From positions 248,001 through 312,000 of the forward strand of contig NZ_JABWGO010000004.1 of NCBI RefSeq assembly GCF_013363995.1: a DNA stretch of 64,000 bases, written 5' to 3'. Below the pieces are notes generated by a model. The model was given only the letters and a program-made list of their open reading frames with translations. It ran no database searches and had not been told where the DNA came from. The translations under genes were made by a program, and so were the position numbers. Below are positions 57,180-64,000 of the stretch, piece after piece. Positions within the stretch are counted from its first letter, which is position 1. Each line of letters begins with the position of its first letter. The stretch comes from Nonomuraea rhodomycinica (GTDB taxonomy: Bacteria > Actinomycetota > Actinomycetes > Streptosporangiales > Streptosporangiaceae).

Positions 57180-58216
57180 GCGGCGTGCTCACGCCGGCGG
57201 CCTGCGGCGCGGCCTGCGTCCTCACGGCGCTGACCTCCGTGCCGCTCAGACGCCTGGCGCTGCGGTGGGGCCTGACCGACCGCCCCGGCGGCCACAAGGC
57301 CCACGCCCGGCCGACCCCGTACCTGGGGGGCATCGCGATCGCGCTGGTCACGGTCGTGACCACGGTCACCGTCGCGGGCCTGGCCGACCGGCGGCTCACC
57401 GCGATCCTGCTGGCGGCCACCGCGGTGGCCGCCCTCGGGCTGATCGACGACATCGCCTCGCTGCCCGCGCTCACGCGGCTGGTCGTGGAGACGGTGGCGG
57501 CCACGGGCGTCGTGCTCGGCGGCGTCCAGCTCACCGTCACCGGCGGCTGGCCGGACGCGCCGCTGACGATCGTGTGGATCGTCGTGGTGACCAACTCCTT
57601 CAACCTGCTCGACAACATGGACGGCGCGCTGGGGGCGGTGACGGCCGCCTCGGCCGCGTTCCTGGCGGCGATCGCGTTCCTGCTGACGCAGCCGGCCCTG
57701 GGACTCTTCCTCGCCGTCCTGGCGGGGGCCGCGCTGGGCTTCCTGCCCCACAACTGGGCGCCGGCCAAGATGTTCATGGGCGACGCCGGCTCGCTGTTCA
57801 TCGGCTTCGGCCTGACCTGCTCGGCCATCGTCCTGGTCAGCGGGCGCGGCCCGGACACCGTGGTCGCGGGGCTGCTGCTGCCGACGTTCGTGGCGACGGT
57901 CGACACCGGCGTGGTGTTCCTGTCGCGCCTGCGGGCGGGACGCTCGCCGCTGGCGGGGGGCACGGACCACGTCTCGCACCGGCTGCGCCGGCTGGGCTTC
58001 GACACCCGCCTGGTCGCGGTCGTGCTGGGCCTGATCGCCATGCTCGCCGGGGCGCTGTGCACCTCCATGGTCGTCGGCCTGGTGCCGCCGCTGACCGCGG
58101 CGATCGTGGGGGCGGGCACGGCGGTGGCCGCCATCACCCTGCTGCAGGGCGTGAACGTCCACCGGCCGCGCCGGGCCCTCGACAACCCTCCACGAATCCG
58201 CGAAAGGCGGCGATGA
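57176..58216 (+). CDS. Polyprenyl-phosphate HexNAc-1-phosphate transferase (WecA/TagO-like)
   Basis: 346 residues from GTG overlapping the previous stop. About ten membrane helices with the MraY/WecA motifs: DRPGGHKAHARPTPYLGGIA, LGLIDDIASL (Asp pair), NSFNLLDNMDGALG, and FMGDAGSLFIGFGL, then the HRLRRLG-type loop (VSHRLRRLGF). It transfers GlcNAc-1-P or a related phosphosugar to undecaprenyl phosphate, starting repeat-unit assembly. It is followed 4 bp later by the kinase gene. Confidence 0.92.
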   Translation: MSGVLTPAACGAACVLTALTSVPLRRLALRWGLTDRPGGHKAHARPTPYLGGIAIALVTVVTTVTVAGLADRRLTAILLAATAVAALGLIDDIASLPALTRLVVETVAATGVVLGGVQLTVTGGWPDAPLTIVWIVVVTNSFNLLDNMDGALGAVTAASAAFLAAIAFLLTQPALGLFLAVLAGAALGFLPHNWAPAKMFMGDAGSLFIGFGLTCSAIVLVSGRGPDTVVAGLLLPTFVATVDTGVVFLSRLRAGRSPLAGGTDHVSHRLRRLGFDTRLVAVVLGLIAMLAGALCTSMVVGLVPPLTAAIVGAGTAVAAITLLQGVNVHRPRRALDNPPRIRERRR

Positions 58217-58220
58217 TCTC

Positions 58221-59600
58221 TTGGACCTGCTCTCCTTCATCCGGCTGGCTCGCAAGAGCTGGTGGCTGATCCTGCTGTCACTGGTCGTCTCGGTGGGCGC
58301 GGCGCTGGTCATCACCGCGAACATGCCGCCCAAGTACGCGGCGACGACCACCATGCTGTTCTCCAGCCACGACAAGCAGGGCGGCTTCTCGCCGGCCTAC
58401 CAGGTGAGCACTCTGTCGCAGGGCGTGCACTCCTACGCCAGCCTGCTCACCAGCCGCCGCATGGTGAGCCAGGTGACCACGCCCGACGACGTGGCCCGCC
58501 TGCAGCAGAACATCACGGTCGACGTCGTGCCGGGCACCGTGCTGTTGCGCGCCATGGTCACCGACGAGAAGCCCGAGCGGGCCGCCGCGCTGGCCAACGC
58601 CCTGAGCACGAAGTTCGCGCGGCTGGTGAGCCAGATCGAGCGGCCCACGCCCACCAGCAGGCCCACGGTCAAGGTGACCGTCGTCGACAGCGCCGAGGTG
58701 CCGAAGACGCCGGTCAGCCCCATGCCGGTGGTCAACGTCCTGGTCGCCATGCTGGTCGGGCTGGTCGTCTCCGTCAGCTCGCTCATCCTGCGCGAGCGCC
58801 TGGACACCACCGTCAAGAGCAGCAACGCGCTGCAGGAGGCGGCCGGCAGCTCCACGCTCGGCATCATCGGCTACGAGCGGGACGCCAAGCGCAACCCGCT
58901 GGTCGTGCGCCGCAAGGGACGCTCGTCCCGGGCCGAGGCGTTCCGGTCGCTGCGCACCAACCTGCAGTTCATCGGCGTCGACCGCAAGCCCAGGTCGCTG
59001 GTGGTGACGAGCTGCCTGCCCAACGAGGGCAAGTCGTCCACCTCCGCCAACCTGGCCATCACCCTGGCCCAGGCCGGCTGGCGGGTCCTGCTCGTGGACG
59101 GCGACCTGCGCCGCCCCCGGCTGCCCGACTACTTCGGCATCGAAGGCGGCGTCGGCCTGACCGACGTGCTCATCGGCAAGGTCAGCCTGGAGGGCGTCGT
59201 CCAGGCGTGGGGGGAGCCGCGCCTGTTCGTGCTGCCGTGCGGCCAGATCCCGCCGAACCCGAGCGAGCTGCTCGGCTCCGACGGCATGCGCCAGCTCCTG
59301 GCCGACCTCACCGCGGACTACGACATGGTGATCATCGACGCGCCGCCGCTGCTGCCCGTCACCGACGCGGCCACGCTGTCCGCCCTGTGCGACGGGACCA
59401 TCCTGGTCGCCAGGTACGGCCGGACCCGGCACGAGCACGTCGTGCGCGGCATCGAGCTGCTGGCGTCGGTCAGCGCCCGCGTCGTCGGCACGGTGCTCAA
59501 CTTCGTGCCGGCCAAGGCCAGCCGCTACGACGGCTACGGCTACGGCTACGGGTACGAGTCGCCGGCGCAGCCCGAGGTCAGGACGCCGGCGGGGGTGTGA
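58221..59600 (+). CDS. Wzz-like domain/tyrosine autokinase (BY-kinase)
   Basis: 459 residues from a TTG start (MDLLSFIRLARKSWW). N-terminal Wzz-type domain with two membrane helices (about 14-33 and 172-193); cytosolic kinase domain with Walker A LPNEGKSSTSANLA, Walker A' VLLVDGDLRRPRLP and Walker B VIIDAPPLLPVTDAA. A tyrosine cluster (YDGYGYGYGYES) near the C-terminus is the autophosphorylation site. Such kinases control chain length and export. The gene fuses both modules, as in proteobacteria and actinobacteria. Its last 23 bp overlap the 3' end of the opposing phosphatase gene. Confidence 0.92.
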   Translation: MDLLSFIRLARKSWWLILLSLVVSVGAALVITANMPPKYAATTTMLFSSHDKQGGFSPAYQVSTLSQGVHSYASLLTSRRMVSQVTTPDDVARLQQNITVDVVPGTVLLRAMVTDEKPERAAALANALSTKFARLVSQIERPTPTSRPTVKVTVVDSAEVPKTPVSPMPVVNVLVAMLVGLVVSVSSLILRERLDTTVKSSNALQEAAGSSTLGIIGYERDAKRNPLVVRRKGRSSRAEAFRSLRTNLQFIGVDRKPRSLVVTSCLPNEGKSSTSANLAITLAQAGWRVLLVDGDLRRPRLPDYFGIEGGVGLTDVLIGKVSLEGVVQAWGEPRLFVLPCGQIPPNPSELLGSDGMRQLLADLTADYDMVIIDAPPLLPVTDAATLSALCDGTILVARYGRTRHEHVVRGIELLASVSARVVGTVLNFVPAKASRYDGYGYGYGYESPAQPEVRTPAGV

Positions 59601-60159
59601 GCAGCCGCAACGGCGCCGCCAGCGCCTCGGCGATCCGGCGCCCGGCCGCCCGGTAGGCCCACCGGGACCGGCCGTACGGGTCGGCGATGTCGGGATGATC
59701 CACTCGGACCAGGCCGCGCAGCGCCGCGGCCTGGTCCACGAGCGTCCGGGCCCGGCGCACGGGGTCGCGCTCGCGGCGCACGGCGTCGCCGTCCGCCTCG
59801 GCCGCCAGCACGCCGAACTCGGCGATGGTGAACGCCCGCGTGGCCGCCGGCAGGTGCAGGGCCACCACCTCGGCCCGGTGCAGGACGGTCGCCGCCAGCA
59901 CCAGATCGGCCCCGGCCACCAGCGCGGCCGTCAGCGGCCGGGAGGCGAAGCCGGAGGGGTCGCCGCCGAGCCGCAGCAGCGCCCGGCGGGCGTGCTCGGG
60001 CATGGGCATGCCCGGCGCGGCGCGGGTGCCCGCGCTCTCCACCAGGAAACCGGCGCCGAGCGCGGCGCGGGCCAGCCGCTCGGCCAGCGGCGAGCGGCAC
60101 AGGTTGCCCGTGCACACGAACAGGATGCGGAAGGTGCCGGTCATGGCGCCGCCTGTCAT
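59578..60159 (-). CDS. Low-molecular-weight protein tyrosine phosphatase
   Basis: 193 residues from ATG 60159, which shares one base with the previous stop; ATG 60144 is a second choice. The catalytic P-loop is FVCTGNLCRSPLAERL and the general acid is in DIADPYGRSRWAY. It very probably dephosphorylates the tyrosine kinase encoded on the opposite strand. It is the third gene of a minus-strand run with the DUF4012 and LPXTG genes. Residues between (about 105-150) include an unusual Arg/Ala-rich stretch. Confidence 0.92.
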   Translation of the reverse strand: MTGGAMTGTFRILFVCTGNLCRSPLAERLARAALGAGFLVESAGTRAAPGMPMPEHARRALLRLGGDPSGFASRPLTAALVAGADLVLAATVLHRAEVVALHLPAATRAFTIAEFGVLAAEADGDAVRRERDPVRRARTLVDQAAALRGLVRVDHPDIADPYGRSRWAYRAAGRRIAEALAAPLRLLTPPPAS

Positions 60160-61946
60160 CAGCTCTCCGGCGGGGCGGCGGCGCAGCCGGTGGGGTCCTG
60201 CAGGACCGTCGTGGCCTGCGGCCGGACGAGCGGCTGCACCGGCACCGCCGGCGCCGCCGCCGAGGCGGGCTCCAGCAGCATGAAGTCGAGGGTGCGCGCC
60301 TGGCCGGGGGCGAACTCCAGCACCGTGGAGTAGACGGGATGCGAGCGCTCCACCTCGCGGATGGGCTCGATCCGCTTGCCGTCCACCCGGGCCTCGGCCA
60401 GCCGTGAGCCGACGCTCGCGTACATCGACACCCACAGCAGCGTGGAGCCCTCGGCGTGCTCGCGTTGCGGCGAGTCGAGGCGGGCCGTCACGTAGGCCGG
60501 CAGCCTGCGGCGCGGCACGTCGTTGTCCAGCCGCACATGCACGCGCGAGGCGCGCCATCCGCCGCCGCACCGCCCGAGCCGGTACTCCAGCGAGCGGCCG
60601 AGGTAGTAGTCCAGCTTGTTGCCGGCGGAGTTGTTGACGACCAGCCCGGCGAACGGCCCTGGCGCGCTCGGCAGCACCCCGCCGAGTGGGGTGGCGGCCA
60701 GGCGGCGCTCCTCGGCCTCGTGGCGGCTCCAGATCTGGATCCGCCGCTCCTCCACCATGCGCGACAGGGCGGAGACCGCCTTCAACGGGTCGGGGCGGGC
60801 CTGGAACATGGCCTCCACGACGGCTCCGGCGACCTTGATCAGGTAGCGCTTGCGGCGGCGCGGGTCGTCGAAGCGGGCGTACGCCTCACGCTCGGTGAGG
60901 TCCACGACGTTGCGGGCGGTCACCATCTCGCCGCTCGGGAGCCGGACCGGGCCGATGAGCTCCAGCATGCGCGACAGGCCGACCGGGTCGGTGGCGATCG
61001 CGCCGTCCAGCCGCTGCCCGGTGTGCCGCCGCCACAGGCCGGTCCAGGTGGCCGCCGCGTACGGGAAGTGCGGGGAGAGGTTCGAGATCGACAGGAGCTC
61101 GGCCGCGCCCGGGCCGTAGCGGGCGCGGTAGGCCGGGCCGTGGTCGGCGACCGGCACGGGGCTGCGGGGCAGGGCGTTGTTGGCGGACAGCCGCGTGATG
61201 CCGATGCCGTCGCGGCCGGCGTTGAGGATGCCGAAGGCGCCCACGAGCCCGCCGGTGCCGCGGGCCTCGGCGTTGGTCTGGAAGGCCAGGAAGTAGTGGC
61301 GCGGGCCGTCGTGGCCCAGCATCGGGGGGAACAGGGCGGCGGCGCCGGCCCCGGCGCGCAGGTAGCCGAGCAGGCGGTCGGTCTCGCGCAGGGCGCTCGC
61401 GCGCGCCGTGTCCAGCTCGGCCAGGCCGGTGGCCGCCGGGGTGGCGGCCAGCGACTGCCTGGCCCGGTCGATCCGGGCGGCGGCGGCCTCCAGCTTCGGC
61501 GCCGCCACGGCCAGGTCGCCGAGCAGGCGGGGGACGTCCCGCATGGACAGGCCGCCGGGCCGCACCAGCCCCTCGCCGGCCTGGTGGACGGTGGCGAGGA
61601 CATCGGTGAGCTCGGCGGCGGTGCCCGCCAGGCCGCGGACGGCCGTCGCGCCGTCCCCCAGGAAGGGGGCGTGGGTGAGCAACGACCAGTCCGGGCCGGC
61701 GGTGAGCCGGTGCGCCTCGGCGGCGTGCCGGCGGGCGTCCGCGAGCGCCTCGCCCATGAGGTGCGGGGCGCTCGCGGGGAGCCGTTCCAGCGCGTCCCTG
61801 GCGGCCTGCAGGTGCTCGCGCACGTCCAGGCCGAGACGCGCCTCCCAGGCGCCGGCCAGCGTGAGACACGCGGCCGGGCCCAGCAGCCCGGCGACGAGGA
61901 GCCGGCGCCGGTTGCTGCTTGACTGGCGGTGGTTCTTACTTGGCAT
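60159..61946 (-). CDS. DUF4012 domain protein
   Basis: 595 residues. A basic N-terminus and one membrane helix (about 14-33) place the rest outside the cell. A helical, coiled-coil-like region (about 40-190) leads into the DUF4012 core, with FLAFQTNAEARGTGGLVGAFG, GAIATDPVGLSRMLELIGPV and DLTEREAYARFDDP. The family is found in exopolysaccharide loci of actinobacteria and cyanobacteria and its role is unknown. It overlaps the upstream LPXTG gene by 11 bp, so the two are translationally coupled. Confidence 0.85.
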   Translation of the reverse strand: MPSKNHRQSSSNRRRLLVAGLLGPAACLTLAGAWEARLGLDVREHLQAARDALERLPASAPHLMGEALADARRHAAEAHRLTAGPDWSLLTHAPFLGDGATAVRGLAGTAAELTDVLATVHQAGEGLVRPGGLSMRDVPRLLGDLAVAAPKLEAAAARIDRARQSLAATPAATGLAELDTARASALRETDRLLGYLRAGAGAAALFPPMLGHDGPRHYFLAFQTNAEARGTGGLVGAFGILNAGRDGIGITRLSANNALPRSPVPVADHGPAYRARYGPGAAELLSISNLSPHFPYAAATWTGLWRRHTGQRLDGAIATDPVGLSRMLELIGPVRLPSGEMVTARNVVDLTEREAYARFDDPRRRKRYLIKVAGAVVEAMFQARPDPLKAVSALSRMVEERRIQIWSRHEAEERRLAATPLGGVLPSAPGPFAGLVVNNSAGNKLDYYLGRSLEYRLGRCGGGWRASRVHVRLDNDVPRRRLPAYVTARLDSPQREHAEGSTLLWVSMYASVGSRLAEARVDGKRIEPIREVERSHPVYSTVLEFAPGQARTLDFMLLEPASAAAPAVPVQPLVRPQATTVLQDPTGCAAAPPES

Positions 61947-62853
61947 CGGAGGAGCGGCGACGCCTCACGGCGATGACGGTGCCGGCGATGCCGACGAGCA
62001 GCAGGCCCGTGCCCGCGGCCACCATCGGCCGGACGTCGGCGCCGGTCATCGGCAGCTCGGCGGCCTCCTTCTTCCAGCACTCCACCTCGAAGCAGCCGCC
62101 GTCGGGGCCACCGTCGGGGCCGCCCCACGGGCCGCCGTCGTCCCACGGGCCGAGGTCGACGGTGAAGTGCTTGTCGATGTCCTGCGGCGTGGGCGTCGGG
62201 GTGGCTTCCTCGTCGTCGTCGTCGACGTGGTCGGTGTCGTCCGCGCCCGCCTCGTCGTCCAGCGGGTTCTCGGTCAGGCCCGCGTCGGCGAGGTCGCCGG
62301 TGATGTCGTTCTCACCGGTGACGCCGATCCCGGCCGGGTCGTTGGCCGGGCCGTCCTCGTCCTCGCCGGTGCTGATGCCGCCGGCCACCGTCTCGCCGTT
62401 CTCGGACGAGGTCGACGACGTGCAGGCCTCCTCGTCGCAGCCGGGCGTCACGAGGTTCGTGAGCGGCTGGGGCGCGGAGGAGTTCGACAGGACGTCGAGC
62501 TGGCTGAAGTCACCGAGGTCCGCGTTGTCGGACTGCTGACCGTTCGTCGTGGACGCGTTGGTCTGCTCCTCCTCGTTCTCGTTGGAGTCGACCGCGACGG
62601 CGTCGGCGCCGGCGGCGTTGTCGTTGTTGGCGACGTTGGTGTTGTCGATGCAGCCGACCAGGTTGACGTCACCGCCGTCCGAGCGGGGGCACGGCGGGTA
62701 CTCGGGCTGAAGGAGCGGTCCGCGCGTGACCGTGGTCGCCTGCACGGCGGCTGCCGTGTGCGCGACGGCCGTGGCCAGCCCCGCGGTCCCGAAGGCGATC
62801 CCACCTCCCACCGCCACGGCCGCGAATATCGTTTTCCTGACTTTTTCTGCCAT
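61936..62853 (-). CDS. LPXTG-anchored acidic surface protein
   Basis: 305 residues from ATG 62853, with GGGGAG 7 bp upstream; in-frame ATGs farther upstream lack a site. Signal peptide to about residue 33 (VAHTAAA). The mature part is very acidic and rich in Asn/Asp/Glu, with a few cysteines (CIDN, GCDEEAC, CFEVEC). It ends in a sortase signal: ELPMTGADV, a membrane helix and RRRRSSDAK. It is attached covalently to the wall. The composition recalls surface-coat proteins of sporulating actinobacteria, but no family is recognised. Confidence 0.85.
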   Translation of the reverse strand: MAEKVRKTIFAAVAVGGGIAFGTAGLATAVAHTAAAVQATTVTRGPLLQPEYPPCPRSDGGDVNLVGCIDNTNVANNDNAAGADAVAVDSNENEEEQTNASTTNGQQSDNADLGDFSQLDVLSNSSAPQPLTNLVTPGCDEEACTSSTSSENGETVAGGISTGEDEDGPANDPAGIGVTGENDITGDLADAGLTENPLDDEAGADDTDHVDDDDEEATPTPTPQDIDKHFTVDLGPWDDGGPWGGPDGGPDGGCFEVECWKKEAAELPMTGADVRPMVAAGTGLLLVGIAGTVIAVRRRRSSDAK

Positions 62854-63145
62854 TTCGGACTCCCCGAGACGGTAGTGCGGGCCATAGAACATTTCGCCCG
62901 GAATATTCAGCGACATGTTCACTACGGAACCCGTTATATGCGCCGGGTCTCGCGACGCTCCGCGCGGCACACGAGCCTTACCGAAGGATCAGGCATCGTT
63001 CGCCGGGCGTTGACGCTGTGGTCCCAGGGGTTTTCGGGGATGGTGCGCCGCGTCCCTTTTCTCGCGGGTGGCGCCGCGTTCGCGGCTGCTCCGTACGGTA
63101 GGAGTGGCTATGCGCGGTAGTTTTACCTTTCGTCCGGTTAGCTGG

Positions 63146-63220
63146 AACAGCTCGCGAGGGCGATAACCCGCGTAAGCGGGGAAAAGCGGGCATATCGCAA
63201 CACGCTCACTGCGAGCTGTT
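63146..63220 (+). ncRNA. Nested three-stem RNA-like element
   Basis: Three stems nest: AACAGCTCGC (63146-63155) with GCGAGCTGTT (63211-63220); GCGATA (63160-63165) with TATCGC (63193-63198); and CCCGC-GTAA-GCGGG (63167-63180). A TTAGCT -10-like box at 63138-63143 would start transcription close to the outer stem. It may be a leader regulator of the GH3 gene or a small RNA; the strand is uncertain since the fold works on both. The surrounding 62854-63447 shows no convincing gene. Confidence 0.5.
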
Positions 63221-63447
63221 TCACACCTTGGCTATTTCAGCACGCGATCGCGGAGTGAGGGGCGCGCCACGCGCGACATCCCCGCGCGAGACGGCCGTCG
63301 CCGGCCCCACGCGGCGACCTCCTGATGAGCGCCGCCGTCCACCCGGATCTCGATCGCTTCCCGCTCGCCCGCTCCTGGGCGATGCTGTGGGTGAAGGAGA
63401 AGGCGCCGCCCTCGCCGGCGGAGCGGGCCGCCACGAAGGGGTGGGCA

Positions 63448-64000
63448 GTGAACCTCGACCAGAAGGCCTCCCTGCTGTCCGGCAAGGACATGTGGACCAC
63501 CGAACCCGTGGACGGCCTGCCGCCGGCCGTGCTCGGCGACGGGCCGCACGGCGTGCGCCGGCAGGCGGAGGACGCCGACCACCTGGGCATTCACGACAGC
63601 CTGCCCGCCACCTGCTTCCCGCCCGCCGTCGCGGTCGGCTCCAGCTGGGACCCGGCGGTCGCGGGCCGCCTGGCCGCCGCGGTGGCCGCCGAGGCCCGCG
63701 CGCTCGGCGTCCACGTGGTGCTCGGACCCGGGATGAACATCAAGCGCTCGCCGCTGTGCGGGCGCAACTTCGAGTACTACTCCGAGGACCCGCTGCTCAC
63801 CGGCGTGCTGGCCACCGCTCACGTACGGGCGTTGCAGGCGGGCGGCGCCGGCGCGTCGGTCAAGCACTTCGCGGCCAACAACCAGGAGACCGACCGCATG
63901 CGGGTCAGCGCCGAGGTCGACGAGCGCACGCTGCGGGAGATCTACCTGCCCGCCTTCGAACGGGTCGTCAAGCAGGCCCGGCCCGCCACCGTGATGGCCG
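63448..64000 (+). CDS. Glycoside hydrolase family 3 protein (partial, cut by window end)
   Basis: The first 184 residues from GTG 63448, which has an AGGGG site 8 bp upstream; ATG 63325 would add 41 residues with no clear homology. The GH3 N-terminal domain is recognised by DQKASLLSGKDMWTTE, DGPHGVRRQAEDADHLG, FEYYSEDPLLTGVLA and KHFAANNQETDRMRVS. The catalytic aspartate region lies beyond the window. GH3 enzymes of this type (thermostable beta-glucosidase B-like) act on beta-linked di- and oligosaccharides. No signal peptide is seen in the part visible. Confidence 0.9.
   Translation, partial: MNLDQKASLLSGKDMWTTEPVDGLPPAVLGDGPHGVRRQAEDADHLGIHDSLPATCFPPAVAVGSSWDPAVAGRLAAAVAAEARALGVHVVLGPGMNIKRSPLCGRNFEYYSEDPLLTGVLATAHVRALQAGGAGASVKHFAANNQETDRMRVSAEVDERTLREIYLPAFERVVKQARPATVMA

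Noticed and set aside
63167..63187. Hairpin CCCGCGTAAGCGGGG resembling a type I-E CRISPR repeat
   Set aside because: Only one copy is present, with no spacer-repeat array and no cas genes; it is better explained as the inner stem of the nested element.
1..64000. Search for tRNA, rRNA, transposases, integrases, att sites and phage genes
   Set aside because: No convincing candidate was seen; the tandem repeats found are local and gene-specific, not mobile elements.

Overview
The window looks like a chromosomal segment of a filamentous, high-GC actinobacterium, most likely Streptosporangiaceae (Nonomuraea-like). This rests on the very high GC, frequent GTG/TTG starts with 1-4 bp ATGA/GTGA overlaps, many leaderless-looking promoters, a c-di-AMP (ydaO) riboswitch, an NgcEFG chitobiose importer, roadblock proteins and a bacterial tyrosine kinase. 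The genus is inferred from gene content, not from a marker gene. I see no rRNA, tRNA, insertion sequence, phage gene or CRISPR array.

Positions 1-24600 are mostly housekeeping or accessory genes. They comprise a riboswitch-controlled secreted protein; an alpha/beta hydrolase; a minus-strand operon of three roadblock/LC7 proteins around a DUF4388-like/winged-helix protein; a divergent DUF4032/DUF885 pair; a class II aldolase and a saccharopine-dehydrogenase-like protein; a TetR/PfkB/aminotransferase module; ngcEFG with a perfect palindromic operator; pterin dehydratase; a SOD-like lipoprotein; a spermidine-synthase-like protein; a penicillin-binding protein; hemolysin III; a DUF308 protein; and lysine 6-aminotransferase (lat).

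Positions about 22600-62900 form one large cell-surface locus. It holds sugar-nucleotide genes (two nucleotide-sugar dehydrogenases, an RmlA-like nucleotidyltransferase, RffA-like aminotransferase plus acetyltransferase, three NAD-dependent epimerases), an initiating polyprenyl-phosphate sugar transferase, three glycosyltransferases, a Wzx-like flippase, a Wzy-like polymerase candidate, a BY-type tyrosine autokinase and a low-molecular-weight tyrosine phosphatase. Interleaved are unusual surface genes: two DUF3494 (ice-binding-like) proteins, a collagen-like protein, a 1247-residue fusion of a degenerate transglycosylase domain with a dimethylformamidase-like region and DUF4082 modules, an LPXTG protein, a DUF4012 protein, and three paralogous multispanning GT-C-like membrane proteins. 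The simplest reading is a Wzx/Wzy-type exopolysaccharide or glycan locus together with the adhesin-like proteins displayed with it.

The most interesting non-coding signal is a shared promoter layout in this locus. A tandem GGCAAG-like box (two copies about 10 bp apart) lies 55-56 bp upstream of a weak -10 hexamer, which is usually 12-13 bp before the start codon. It occurs before all three membrane paralogs, an ice-binding-like gene, the rffA operon, the flippase and the polymerase, suggesting one unknown activator controls the locus. Other notable signals are 3'-end tandem duplications that carry the stop codon after several genes, a nested three-stem RNA-like element before the terminal GH3 gene, and two -10 boxes that overlap head to head.

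The right end enters a glycoside hydrolase family 3 gene that is cut by the window.
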